Source: Lytechinus pictus
Lineage: Eukaryota > Echinodermata > Echinoidea > Temnopleuroida > Toxopneustidae
Direction of reading: 5' to 3'
Assembly: GCF_037042905.1 (NCBI RefSeq)
Contig: NC_087256.1
Span: forward strand, 26,927,501 to 26,991,500
DNA: 64,000 bases
Made by a program: the position numbers and the translations under genes. The number at the start of each line of letters is the position of its first letter. Within the stretch, counting starts at the first letter, position 1. The notes under the pieces were generated by a model. That model was not told the origin of the DNA. It did not search any database and worked only from the letters and a program-made list of their open reading frames with translations. Positions 1 to 12,429 of the stretch are shown one piece after another.

Positions 1-901
1 ACCTTGCAGCATTTCTCTTTCACAACCTTGGATTTTAAAAAATCTGCTTCGGAAACAAAGTTTCTGATTTTCAATATGTCTAAAACTCCTTACTTCTGTG
101 AAAATTATTTGTTGGTTAAAACTTACCCGACTTACTTTTTGTGATGCCACAATAATATGCAGATTAAGAACTTTATTTTATATCTGTATAATTTTATGTC
201 ACCACATTTTCCGATATGATGTGCTTTGCCAGGAGTCCAAGTTGTTGATTAAAAGCCTGGCTTTATTGTCATCATCTCAAATGCTGCATCATTCTGAGCA
301 GTTCCATAAATTTTCAATGTATAATCTGGAAATGCGAAATTACTAGCCGTAGAAATAGTTGAAAACGTGATAGATATCCGATGAACGGGGCTATCAGATC
401 CCTTGTGATCATAGACAGATAGATATAATTTGTATACCTCTCTCGTGATGCACATGCATGACTATTGACAGTCGCACATGAATCCATACACCAAGCCTAT
501 CAAAACCATAACGTTAGAATAAATAAAAATAAAATCAATAAAGACTTAAGTTTAAAATATATCTGACTTGTTTTTCCCTTTGTGTAAAATTATCATCAAA
601 CATCAAACATCTCAATTTACATTTTCCCCATTTTGTTTATACCGGCTCCCACGCGCCACTCCGCAAGGCTCGGTGCGCCACAAGTGGCACGTAGTCTGCA
701 GGCACAGACCCTGATTGAAACTTTGATCAATAAGTGTGCCTCCACGCAAAGACTAGCACATACAAAACTTGCTGTTCCAATACAGCGAGAGAGTCTTCAG
801 TACACAAGGCATGAGTAGGCTGCACATTCAGACCCTTAACTCGAGTGAAGGGTTTGCCCAGCAGACTAAGTGGCACGCGGGCCGCTATTTGAGAATCCCA
901 G
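1..901. mobile_element. hAT-like non-coding element, unit 1 copy (left end off window)
   Basis: The sequence is homologous to 22216-22942 of unit A. It ends with the inverted terminus TTGAGAATCCCAG followed by GCGTAGGT, a one-base variant of the 8-bp target duplication seen intact in unit A. It is interrupted by a 177-bp element at 692-868. Confidence 0.7.
692..868. mobile_element. Small MULE-like MITE (177 bp)
   Basis: The termini TAGTCTGCAGGCACAGACCC and GGGTTTGCCCAGCAGACTA are imperfect inverted repeats. They are flanked by perfect 9-bp direct repeats AGTGGCACG at 683-691 and 869-877. Units A and B carry the empty site with a single AGTGGCACG, which proves insertion. A 9-bp target duplication is typical of Mutator-like elements. 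Confidence 0.8.
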
Positions 902-1182
902 GCGTAGGTCATACATGTATAAGATATCTTTTATCATAAGTGACAAGAGTAGGCCTAGTATTACGCGTTATTTAGACAAACTGACTACCTCAGGGTCAGC
1001 CCGAGGGTCAGCAAACGCAGTTGCTAAACAAGGGACACGGTACGCCTCGGTCCACTTGTGTTCCTAGCAATGATAAATAGCGCACTCCAAACATCAACAT
1101 ATCTGTTATACGATTGATGATATGAATTTTATTTTGAATTTGAATTTATTGATGAATTTTATTCACTTGACATACACATTTG

Positions 1183-1531
1183 TTTTATAATACATAATAA
1201 TCGGCTTTTATAAAGCGCGTAATACATCGGAACGACGTCTCTAAGCGCTTTACAGATATTATTACCCATGTCTTAAGATCCGGGCATGCCCGCACATAAT
1301 GCATGCACTCTCTCCACTTCAATGGGGAGCATTCCAACAAGAGTTCTAAGACTCGATTGCTAAGCATACTACGTAGGCTGTCGCATCTACCGGGTACCCA
1401 TTTAACACCTGGGTGAAGAGTGGCAAAGTGTGGATTTTTACGTCTTGCCAAAGGACGCTAGGCCACGGTGTGATTCGAACACACGATCCTCTGATTACAA
1501 GGCGAGAGTCAGAACCGCTACATCACGACGT
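1183..1531 (-). repeat. tRNA-derived SINE, minus strand (unit 1)
   Basis: Read on the minus strand it starts with a tRNA-like head. This has an A-box-like stretch around 1510-1525 and a B box (GTTCGAATC in reverse at 1470-1482). A body follows, then a tail with AAGCGCTTAGAGACGTCG and TTATAAAAGCC..TTATTAT near 1183-1245. The tail type is familiar from sea-urchin SINEs. The copies at 23227, 29780 and 35290 are orthologous by position. Confidence 0.75.
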
Positions 1532-1544
1532 TTCCATATACAAT

Positions 1545-1872
1545 ATGACATTTGGAGATGCTTGCAGTATGGGTGGATAAAGTGTGATTCCGGATGCTTT
1601 AGACTCGCTATTGGTGCCAATAGCCGTTATATACACGATTTAGTCCCACTAAATGCAAGGCCATGCAGATTACCTTCACCGAAGCTCGCCCTCATCCTCT
1701 ATTTCTTAATGACACCACTCTTCAAGAGATCAGGGAGATACAACTGATTGGTGTTACTATTCAGTGGAACTTGAATTGGGATTCCCACGTGAACGAAATG
1801 CAACATCATTTGTGTGATGAAGATATACCGGGCCCCAGTGGAGGACTTACAATATTCACATGCTATGTTTAA
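1545..1872 (+). pseudogene. LINE reverse-transcriptase remnant (unit 1)
   Basis: Broken frames read LEMLAVWVDK, then PTKCKAMQITFTEARP..., then EIQLIGVTIQWNLNWDSHV. This is the order found after the catalytic core of non-LTR retrotransposon reverse transcriptases (NPxKC, then the LGV..D..L.W..HV block). It contains a stop and a short insertion near 1580-1640. Units A and B keep only the first about 155 bp (23590-23745, 30143-30298). Confidence 0.65.
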
Positions 1873-2097
1873 CAACGGAGGAGGGCGCCCGTCACCGTCA
1901 TTTGATTTGGTTACGACTTTTCTCACTGCGGTGAAATTTCCTCATTTTGAACGCTTTGAATTCATCTGGATTAGAAATATTGCATCGGAGATCCCATTAA
2001 AACTTTCTATCTAGAAATTGACTTTGGGTGACTTTTTTGTGACCCTGCAAATACGGATTTCAATTCACGAGTCTCAGCCGAATTTGGAATTTTGAAT

Positions 2098-2123
2098 ATG
2101 GCGGCACGTACTGACGCGTCATA
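2098..2123 (+). pseudogene. First codons of a LINE ORF1, cut by the foldback element
   Basis: An ATG at 2098 opens a short frame that runs straight into the left end of the foldback element. The same frame resumes at 14238 after the duplicated GTCATA, so the transposon landed in the ninth codon of this ORF. The GC-richer stretch 1873-2097 is presumably the LINE 5' UTR. Confidence 0.6.
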
Positions 2124-2335
2124 TATGAGGCGCCGAATGTACCAATATTATATAGAACAATTATTTGTTATATAATCATTATTTGTTAAATAATAACTAT
2201 TATTTATATATAATTTACATTTTATTTGTAAATAACTACTATTATATAAAATATCATTTCTAATTATTTATATATAATTCCAAGTAATACTTCATTATTT
2301 GTAAATAATAATAGTTCGACATTCCATTATTTATA

Positions 2336-2740
2336 AATAATGATTATTTGTTTTTCATTATTTATAAATAATGATTATTTGTTTTTCATTATTTATAAAT
2401 AATGATTATTTGTTTTTCATTATTTGTAAATAATGATTATTTGTTTTTCATTATTTATATATAATGATTATTTGTTTTTCATTATTTACAAATAATGATT
2501 ATTTGTTTTTCATTATTTATAAATAATGATTATTTGTTTTTCATTATTTATAAATAATGATTATTTGTTTTTCATTATTTATAAATAATGATTACTTGTT
2601 TTTCATTATTTATAAATAATGATTATTTGTTTTTCATTATTTATAAATAATGATTATTTGTTTTTCATTATTTACAAATAATGATTATTTGTTTTTCATT
2701 ATTTATAAATAATGATTATTTGTTTTTCATTATTTATAAA
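2336..2740. repeat. AT-rich about 31-bp tandem repeat, left arm
   Basis: About a dozen copies of a unit combining ATTATTTATAAATAATG and ATTATTTGTTTTTC are present. Each unit is itself a short palindrome. The inverted counterpart is at 5225-5420 and 13831-14030. Confidence 0.9.
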
Positions 2741-5420
2741 TAATTTGTTGAGTTTTCCATTATTTATAAATAATGATTATTTGTTAAATAATGAAAACGT
2801 CTACTTCATTATTTATAAATAATTTTTTCGAGTGCACCATTATTCTCATTATTTATAAATAATCATTATTTAATGTTCGAGTTTTCCATTATTTATAAAT
2901 AAAGATTATTTGTTAAATAATGAAATATCTACTTCATTATTTATAAATAATAATTTTGTTTCAATATCCCATTATTTATAAATAATCATTATTTATAAAC
3001 AATTTTTACAGTTTGCCATTATATACAAATAATAATTATTTATATACAAATAACCATTATTTATTAAATAATGCCATTATTTATTAAATAATGCCATTAT
3101 TTATTAAATAATGGAAAACTCGCTATAACATGCAAATGTGGGACCGCCCATGATATGAATATTCATGATGCGATTTCCTTTTTCGTGATTTTTCTTCACA
3201 AATTTTTGTCCATTTCCTCTTCATAATGACATTTCTTGAAGCAATTTTCTAGGGATATGGTCTGATTGTAATATTCTTCATTTTCTATATAACTTCGTCT
3301 TCGTAGAAATATCAAAAAGTGTAATTTTATACGATTTTTTCTACAGTTCACAATCCCCATAGGCGCGCGTGTACGGTACGGACAACCGGTGAATCGACGG
3401 AGTGCTCTTCATCGAAATACTACGTTGGTTGGTCCCCGGAAGTGGCGGGCGGAATTTAGCCCGAATCCTCGATGGAAGTCGATCAAGTGCATATGAGCTG
3501 AGAGAGTGAAATATCAGTGTACTTGTACAGGCCCTTCTACTTTTTATAAATATTTCTTGTTGCTTTTTTTGTTAAGTTAATTTTTCCTGGTGTAGAGATA
3601 AGTTTCATTTCTAATAATGCACTTCAAATACATTTTGGAGTGTCTGTTTGAGGCGTTTGGGGCGAGTTCACCCTGGCCCCAAAATGCTCGCAACGACAAT
3701 ACGGGGGCATGATGACCCCTAAATTTTTAAAAACTTATTTTTCTATTGAAAATTATCACAAAATTCACCAAAAGTGTGCACGAAAGCCTTCGTATTTCAC
3801 TTTTAAAACTCCAAAAAGTGCCCAAATGACAAGCTTAATTGGTCGCTTCGCTGTGTCGCTTTCAACTTGAGAACATTTACGCGTCTGCTTCCCCCCCCCC
3901 CCCCGGAATGAGAAAGTTTACGCGCGTCCTGCTCCCCCTACCCCCCCCCCCCCCCGGAAAAAATTCTGCGTAAGGCCATGATGATAATGAGATAAAAATA
4001 ATGAAAATGAAGTATACATAAATCAATGTGCCAGGCTCTTTAGAGCATGGCCGTATACAGAATTTCTTTCGGAGGAGGGGGGGGGGGAAGCAGACGCGTA
4101 AATGTTCTCAAGTTGAAAGCGACACAGCGAAGCGACCAAGCTTGTCATTTGGGCACTTTTTGGAGTTTTAAAAGTGAAATACGAAGGCTTTCGTGCACAC
4201 TTTTGGTGAATTTTGTGATAATTTTCAATAGAAAAATAAGTTTTTAAAAAATTAGGGGTCATCATGCCCCCCGTATTGTCGTTGCGAGCATTTTGGGGCC
4301 AGGGTGAAATCGCCCCAAACGCCTCAAACAGACACTCCAAAATGTATTTGAAGTGCATTATTAGAAATGAAACTTATCTCTACACCAGGAAAAATTAACT
4401 TAACAAAAAAAGCAACAAGAAATATTTATAAAAAGTAGAAGGGCCTGTACAAGTACACTGATATTTCACTCTCTCAGCTCATATGCACTTGATCGACTTC
4501 CATCGAGGATTCGGGCTAAATTCCGCCCGCCACTTCCGGGGACCAACCAACGTAGTATTTCGATGAAGAGCACTCCGTCGATTCACCGGTTGTCCCTACC
4601 GTACACGCGCGCCTATGGGGATTGTGAACTGTAGAAAAAATCGTATAAAATTACACTTTTTGATATTTCTACGAAGACGAAGTTATATAGAAAATGAAGA
4701 ATATTACAATCAGACCATATCCCTAGAAAATTGCTTCAAGAAATGTCATTATGAAGAGGAAATGGACAAAAATTTGTGAAGAAAAATCACGAAAAAGGAA
4801 ATCGCATCATGAATATTCATATCATGGGCGGTCCCACATTTGCATGTTATAGCGAGTTTTCCATTATTTAATAAATAATGGCATTATTTAATAAATAATG
4901 GCATTATTTAATAAATAATGGTTATTTGTATATAAATAATTATTATTTGTATATAATGGCAAACTGTAAAAATTGTTTATAAATAATGATTATTTATAAA
5001 TAATGGGATATTGAAACAAAATTATTATTTATAAATAATGAAGTAGATATTTCATTATTTAACAAATAATCTTTATTTATAAATAATGGAAAACTCGAAC
5101 ATTAAATAATGATTATTTATAAATAATGAGAATAATGGTGCACTCGAAAAAATTATTTATAAATAATGAAGTAGACGTTTTCATTATTTAACAAATAATC
5201 ATTATTTATAAATAATGGAAAACTCAACAAATTATTTATAAATAATGAAAAACAAATAATCATTATTTATAAATAATGAAAAACAAATAATCATTATTTG
5301 TAAATAATGAAAAACAAATAATCATTATTTATAAATAATGAAAAACAAATAATCATTATTTATAAATAATGAAAAACAAATAATCATTATTTATAAATAA
5401 TGAAAAACAAATAATCATTT
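2555..5420. repeat. Near-perfect 2.87-kb palindrome, centre about 3988
   Basis: The left arm 2555-3904 is matched in reverse complement by 4070-5420; for example CGCTATAACATG at 3121 pairs with CATGTTATAGCG ending at 4854. A looser inverted match continues inward to a loop near 3985-4045. Poly-C/poly-G runs lie next to the centre. Confidence 0.92.
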
Positions 5421-5998
5421 CCCAGGTAACAATACAGCGTTGGACCAACGTTGGATCAACGTTGGGAAATTTTTTCCCAACGTTGCCTCAACGTTGGTAG
5501 GCAAACGTTGCATCATCGATAGAAGTGCACGCGCATACATCGTCAGACCAACAACATTTCCAACGTCAGTTCAACGTTGTCTAGCAACAATGTTTCAACG
5601 TTGTCTGGCAACGTTGATCCAATGTTGGCTAAATAGTCAAATACAACATTGCTACAACGTTGGTAAGCAACGTTGCATCATCGATAGAAGTGCACGTCAA
5701 TACATCGTCAGACCAACAACATTTTCAACGTCAGTTCAACGTTGTCCACCATCAATGCTCCAACGTTGGTATAATGTCGGCTGAGTCATCAATAACAGCG
5801 TTGCTGCAACGTTGATGGGCAACGTTGAAGCAGCGATGGACGTGCACGTGCATACATCGTCAGTCCAACTATGTTTACAACGTTGGTTCAACGCTGTCCA
5901 GCAACAATGCTCCAACGTTGTCTGGCAACATTGCTCCAACATTGTTACAACGTTGTAACAACGTTGCTCCAACATTGCTCCAACGTTATTCCAACGTA
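5421..5998. repeat. CAACGTTG minisatellite, left block
   Basis: Dense CAACGTTG motifs sit within about 165-bp higher-order units. Each unit has a GCATCATCGATAGAAGTGCACG-type spacer, at about 5509, 5672 and 5830. Confidence 0.85.
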
Positions 5999-6429
5999 TG
6001 GCAGTAATTAACAAAACATTAATTGGTTTCAAGGTGAAGTCCACCATTACAACTCTACACTCTAATCTTTATCATCATGTCTTATCCTATCCTAAAATCC
6101 TACATCCTAATCCTATATCCTATTCCTATCATCCTACACCTATCCACTGTATCCTGTCATTGACTCCTATATATAGAGCAACTTTGCTATACTTGGCAGA
6201 ATACAGTTAATATCATTTTCCACACTTAACCTTGAAAATTTCACTTAGAATAATATGTTTTGATTATAAATGATATGGTAAAGGAGCCACATACTTTTCT
6301 GAAACTTTTCATGGTGGAAATATTGAATAAACATAAATACTCTCATTATTATAGCAATATTACCTAAAATTTTGGTCATTTACTGATGTAATGAATATTC
6401 ATGAGTGCATAATCATTTTGTCCAGATGA

Positions 6430-6620
6430 GGCAGGTATGGCAGCGTTGGTCCAATGTTGGTCCAACGTTGGGTGACGTTGATCCAACGTTGGTATAATGT
6501 TGGTCCAATGTTGATGGAAAGTTGATTCAACTTTAGTCCAATCTTAGTCCAACGTTGGCGTAAACGTTGATTTGATGTTTGTCTAATATCGGTTAAATGT
6601 TCTTGTAACATTGATTCTTT
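6430..6620. repeat. Short CAACGTTG-type block
   Basis: It contains degenerate copies of GTTGGTCCAACGTTG and related words. It resembles the end of a second, decayed member of the same element family. Confidence 0.6.
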
Positions 6621-7370
6621 GTTGGTCTAATTTTAAACAAATCCAACGATGCGCCATCTCCATCAAACAGTTTTCAACACTGTGCCATCATCATCTGTAA
6701 CCTGTTCATGATTCTATAAAAAAAACATTACAACTATTATTACAGCTATTCATTTTTTTTCATTCTTTCTGTCACAAGTCTCTTCACATAATTAAGAGGA
6801 ATCAAGAGAATTACGTGTGATATTTATTGAGGCCTTTGTAGCATTCAAACTTTTTTGACATCCTCTTTTTCTCAAACAAGACTAATACCCAAAAAACATA
6901 TGCATATGTAATAAGAATTAAGATGTATTACATTTTCTTGCGAGTTGCAATCTCTGTTTCTGTCTACAATTGTTTAATGACTCGGTATGCAATGCCAATT
7001 GCAACGTCAGTAATCATCACAAAAACTCACATGTGTAATTGCAGTCTCTCAGTACTTACAAAATCTAAAAAGGAGGTCGCGTAGCTTGGCCTCACTCAGA
7101 GTAATGTAGCTACTGCCTACTGTAACTAAAGAGTGCCTCTTTTTTATTAAGATAGAAGTCAACTGATATCTCAATATGCATGGCCATGGCCTAGTCTCGC
7201 TCGTGCCATAACTATTAAATGATATTTCATCAGCGTCAAGTGTAGCATGCCTCACATAGCAACTACAGGTTTGACTGCAGTTGGAAAACACTCGGTCCAG
7301 GCTAGGCCAGGCAGGACCGACCAGGTCAATTCAAGGCAGCGTATAATAAATAAGGCAGGAATGCCAGGTA

Positions 7371-7866
7371 GCAAGTCATTGGGTGATTTCAAGTACGGTG
7401 TACGGTGTTGAGAGTGTGAAAGGGCTGCTGAACTGAGCTCCAACACCAAGCGTAATATTATTTTTCATTGAAATGTATTAAAACTCTAATGATTTGCTCT
7501 AATCTTAAATGTAAAAGATAATTTTACGGAAATGGTTCGTCGTGTTCACCCCCTGTTCGTGAGCTACAGTTCATCAACACCAACACTGAACTTTAAATCA
7601 CGATTCTCCCAATCCCTGGGGGTCGGTGTTGCTGAATGGGGAAATTGCATGTAGATCATCAACACCATGCAGCCACAGTGCAGTGTTGGGTTCAGCAGAT
7701 GACAATCAACACCAGCCTTCAACACAAACTGCCGGAAATACACCATATTTTCCGAGGTCAATCTCAACACCAGCCTGATTCAAGTATGGTGTTGTCACAA
7801 CAACAACACCAGATTTCAACACTGTACTTGAAATTATTGCAATCACCCAATGACTGTTGACTTGCC
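7371..7866. mobile_element. Palindromic MITE rich in CAACACCA
   Basis: GCAAGTCATTGGGTGATT near 7371 is matched in reverse by AATCACCCAATGAC...GACTTGC near 7840-7866. The interior contains repeated CAACACCA/TGGTGTTG words. No coding capacity is seen. Confidence 0.55.
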
Positions 7867-7968
7867 CTTGGTATCGCATACTCGTTCCCACTCACACGTA
7901 TTGCGAGGTTAGTATTAGTCACTCACACAAGCTAATTACGAGGTTAGTTAGTATAGTTACGTATTGTA

Positions 7969-8774
7969 TTACCGGACACTATCATGATTCCGGACGCGCA
8001 TAGTACTGCGTACGAAAACAATTTCGTACCGAGCAATACATAGAACAAGATTGCTAAAACAAGGCGAAAAAATCAAACTTTTACCTTATTTATCTCTAAA
8101 ATGACAGAAAATGATTAAAATATCATATAAGGTAGTTTTGCATTAACAATTGATATATTTTCTGATGAAAAAATGGGCCTGATTTTGCCGAATTTCAGTC
8201 TCGTCCGCTCCTTTGATCGAATGATGAAGTGTGGTGTATTGTGGTTAATCGTCGACGGCTAGACTCGAGGTATACCGTGCGTGAGGTTTACCGTGACTAG
8301 AGCCGTCTATCGACAGCTCATCAAACCTGATGAGCGTTACGACTACAAACGAGCATAGTATTGGACAGTGCCATGGAACATGCAGCTGAGAAGTCAAAAT
8401 AAAATTTATCAAACACGAATTTATTACCAACATCTGCTCAGATTTGATGTGAAAAAAAAAAAACATAAGCTTAGAATTTATGTATGATATGATATATGAA
8501 GAAAAATTCACACAAATTCTTTCTTACATCATTATAATGGAGAATATCTTTACCCGTCCGGCGCGCGTCCGGAATCATGATGAAATTTGTCGCGCGCGAA
8601 AATAACTGTTTTTCGTGGAGGGGTATGCGACAATTGCGATGCAAAGAAAACGGTTGGTAAATATAAAATAATTTTATCATATTCATAATTTTTGGAATAG
8701 CAAGTGCAAATATTTCTTGATTGTATTTCCTCTAGTTGTCATTTTTAAAGCACTGAAATAAAGGTGTCCGGTAA
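7969..8774. mobile_element. MITE with TTACCGGACAC termini (806 bp)
   Basis: The TTACCGGACAC start and GTGTCCGGTAA end are perfect inverted termini flanked by TA on both sides. A subterminal inverted pair contains ATCATGATTCCGGACGCGC. TA target use points to the Tc1/mariner or a related TA-targeting group. There is no transposase frame. Confidence 0.65.
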
Positions 8775-9889
8775 TACTAATAGGATACACTGCCATATGT
8801 TATACTCACTCTAGGCACCAAGGCTATTAATTCCTGTGTTAAAAAAGTGAGTGCACGCGAATTAAATGTTGGACTTAAATTACTAGATCTTACCATGGAG
8901 CTCCATGACGAAATCTATTTTTAAATTAGACTCTAGATATTACTAAATGGAAAAAAATGTATAAATAGTACTCGCCTTGTCTTTTCTTGGGGGTATTGAA
9001 GCCTTTTTGTACAGAACTTGCTCAACTTAAAAATAAAATAAAAGAAAGAAAGAGGGCCAATGTAGGCATACATGGCGCGTGGGAATAAAGTTGCTTTATA
9101 TGTTCCAAGCGAGTGAAGCAAGCGAGAAAAAAACTTTTCGTGCAAATCTAAATTTGAGATAGATATCTTAACTTACACTTTTCCTTTTCTTTTCATTAAT
9201 TCCCTTCATTTCTTTTTTATCTTGGTTGTAGAACTTTCGGGGGCCCCTGGGCCTAACCCTTCCATCGTGTACCCCCAGTGCAATATCAGCAGGTGGGTCT
9301 CGATAACTCTGGATATTTAGCAATTAGACCTATTTATAGAAAAACATAACGTTAATGTTTTGACCCCTTCCCCCCAAAAAAAGGAAAAACAATTATAAAC
9401 TAAGTTATATACATCCCCCTTTTCTCATTTCGCTTTTTATTTTCTCTATTCCCTCCTTATTTTTTTTTGGGGGGAGGGACCTTTTCGGGGGGCACCGCCC
9501 CTAGTTACGCGCCTACCAGATGAAGAGGCGAGCGAGCAAAACCTTTGTCACTTTTATTACAAATATCAATTTTGCAATAGATTTTGACATAACATTCGGA
9601 ATTATTCTCGCATGCATTTTTCTTTCGTTTTGCTTTTTTATGGCCTTTTATTTCTCTTCCCTTTCTCTTTCTGTCTTTCTTTCTTTTCCTTCCTTCATTC
9701 CTTTTCTCTTATCCCGTTTTTTTTTGGTGAAATCCACTGGACCGGGGATCAAGGGCCAGCCTGCATGCCCCCGGCGGTATACGCCTCTGCCGTGGATGTA
9801 AGCTATATAAACGCATGATCTTAATCTTCATTATGATTCAAACTATATGGAGGCGCATCCAAGATTTTCCAAATTAAGTAGGGGGGGGG

Positions 9890-10119
9890 GGCGGGGTGAA
9901 TTTTCTCAAGTAAAATTTGACAACTCCCAAAAAAGGTTCTTACTAAAAAAAAAAACCGGTCATTATATTGTCTCGCGTAAAGTTTGACAAGTTAAAAAAA
10001 AAATGGTCACTCAAAATGAAAGTCATGTTGTCCGCGTAATATTCGGCAAGCCCCCCCCCCCCCACAAAAATAAGAAAAGGGAAAGCCATTTTGTCCACGT
10101 GATATTTGGCAACCCCCCC

Positions 10120-10150
<31 letters not shown>

Positions 10151-10360
10151 TTTTAACTATAGCAATGATCGAAGGTCATTTTGTCTCGCGTAAAATTTGA
10201 CAATTTTTTTATAAAGTTGTCACTAAAAAGGTCATTTTTTCCACCATTGATTATATTTGGCAAGCCCCCAACCCCCACCCCCATAAAAAAGTTTGTCCCT
10301 AAAAGTGATGTATAGAAAGTCATATTGTTAATTTGTTCCCAGTAAAATTTTGAATTTGGC
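9890..10360. repeat. Degenerate short tandem repeat with homopolymers
   Basis: Roughly six irregular units of 60-85 bp centre on GGTCATTTTGTC..CGCGTAAAATTTGACAA. They are separated by A, C or G runs. Confidence 0.6.
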
Positions 10361-11035
10361 AATAAAAAAAAAAGGCCAAAAAGAGAAAAGAATATGAACG
10401 AAATATCCCCATTACAAATAATGCTGTACGTGATTCTCATGAGGGGGGGGGGGCACATAACTAGTATTAACAACATATTTAATTCCAAAATGTTTACTAT
10501 AAATCTCAAAAGGGGGAACGGGCAGAAATGCTCACCCCAACCCCCCCGCCACTGATTCCAATCAATAATGACTTTTCTCTGCAATACTAATGCTTTGAAA
10601 TCAAGATACTGAAGATTGATACGCTTAACATAAATTATGAACGTCTGACAAAAAGATAACCAACCGATCACCTGAGCTAGCTGACCGATCAGCTGACCAG
10701 TACGCGTATCACTTCGGAGTTGATCACTCGTCGCAGGTGTGTGGAACGCTCACCGAAAATCAACAAAAAGGGCCTGAAATGTAAGTTTAACAATAATCCA
10801 TTTTAATTTCAACCCTATTTTTAGAACTTACTCAATTAAATGCGACCAAATAAAAGTTATATCTTAACACTGCACCTTGTATTAATGCGTACATTTACCA
10901 AAGTCTTGGGTTGGAAATCAGAACAGCATTGTCCAACCCATAATTTGGGTAATGTCGCCTATGAGGTCCATACATGTTAATGTTTGGACCTCATTGGTAC
11001 TAGGAGTGGTTATACTGTGCAGTGACTGGTGTTAA

Positions 11036-11625
11036 AGGAGAATGAAACCCTTGAAACCAGCTGAATCCATATCAAAGAGAAAAATCAAAGAAACATATTG
11101 TTGAAAGTTTGAGGAAGATTGAATGAATTATAAGAAAGTTATGAGCATTTGAATATTGAGATCACTAATGCCATGTAGTTCCTCCCATTGGCAATGCGAC
11201 CAAGATCTGTGATGTCACACACGTACAACTCCCTCATTACTTAAGTACTTATTTCACTTATATTCTCACTTTTATAGAGTCTATCACAATGTAAGGTGTT
11301 CTCTTTATGAGAGGACAAGTACAGAGGTTCCACAACATTATATCATTGATGAATCGTTTGTCATATGATTAGAATGAGCAAAAAGAGATGTTTTGGGGTA
11401 TATTTTCAGTGTCCAAAAGGGGAGAGTTGTTCATCTGTGACATCATAGATCTTGGTCGCATTGCCAATGGGAGGATCTCCTTAGGCTTAGCATTAGTGAT
11501 CTCGATATTCAAATGCTCATAACTCTTCTATTCATAGTCCTATTTTACTCAAAATTTTGTTGATCTTATTCTTTGATTTTTCTGCTTTCACAAAAGCTAA
11601 CTTGCTCCAAGAGTTTCCTTCTCCT
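11036..11625. mobile_element. TTAA-flanked MITE (590 bp)
   Basis: It begins AGGAGAATGAAACCCTTG and ends GAGTTTCCTTCTCCT, flanked by TTAA at 11032-11035 and 11626-11629. The inverted termini extend about 190 bp, including the pair CCTCCCATTGGCAATGCGAC / GTCGCATTGCCAATGGGAGG (imperfect at its edges). TTAA duplication is characteristic of piggyBac-type transposition. Confidence 0.75.
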
Positions 11626-12429
11626 TTAAGTACTACTTTACTACTACTTACACGAACATAATAGCGTCGGACTGTACGCGCACAGAAGCTGACTCCGGAG
11701 TCCGGGATCTTTCGGAGGGGATCAATGGTTGCAGTTACCGATTATCTGCAAGTGCAAATAAAATTCCACTGTAGATTGTAGGTCCTAAATATGCAGCTTA
11801 TAAGTACTGTTCCAGATCACTAGATATTCTGGAATTTAATTGTAATATCCAGTCCAAATTCTGCCAGATTCTTCAAGTTCAAAATTGAAGGAAGCAGACT
11901 ACACAGACATGACAAAAGGAGTCCGACGTCGCGACTAATTTTGCGCATCAGAATAGTATGGTATTTTTAAATAGGCACATTTGATGCTTGTATTTCCTTC
12001 TTCAATTTCTTCTAGTTATTATGTGATGTTAGGCCTATGACATATCTCGTACTTACTGTGAAACACCTAGCCAGCTGCAAAGGACGAGGGCGTTTCTGGA
12101 AATTCTGGTCTTGAACTACATTTTTTTCTTGTTTTTCTCCTTTATTTTCTATATTAATCGACACATTTGCATCCCCCGGTGCATGCAGCCTCTCTATTCT
12201 ACCTCATCTTTATTTTTGTTTTCCCCTTAGACTTAGTTTTAGTTCCTCTTTCCCTTCCCATTATTTTCCTTCTCTCTCGATTTATTTTCCCCTTATTGCT
12301 GGGGGATACCAAGGGTGACATGGATAGACAAGCAAACTTACTTGATCGACCCCCCCCCCCCCTTGGCCCCAATGGAAATTATGCGAGTAGTCGTCTGTAT
12401 ATCATTATCAATTCTTCAATGAACCAGTT

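Noticed and set aside
1455-1531. Possible minus-strand tRNA genes (and copies at 23500, 30053, 35890)
   Set aside because: They are tRNA-like heads of a SINE with a shared body and tail, repeated at the same place in each receptor unit.
2336-2740. CRISPR-like array of 31-bp repeats
   Set aside because: There are no unique spacers between repeats, each unit is an AT-rich palindrome, and the DNA is metazoan.
5440-6047. Cys/Arg/Asn-rich frames of about 60-114 aa
   Set aside because: They are products of the left CAACGTTG array on both strands, not genes.
10153-10671. 172-aa minus-strand frame
   Set aside because: It is Phe/Leu/Ile-rich translation of AT-rich DNA with A, C and G runs. It has no domain and overlaps a degenerate tandem repeat.
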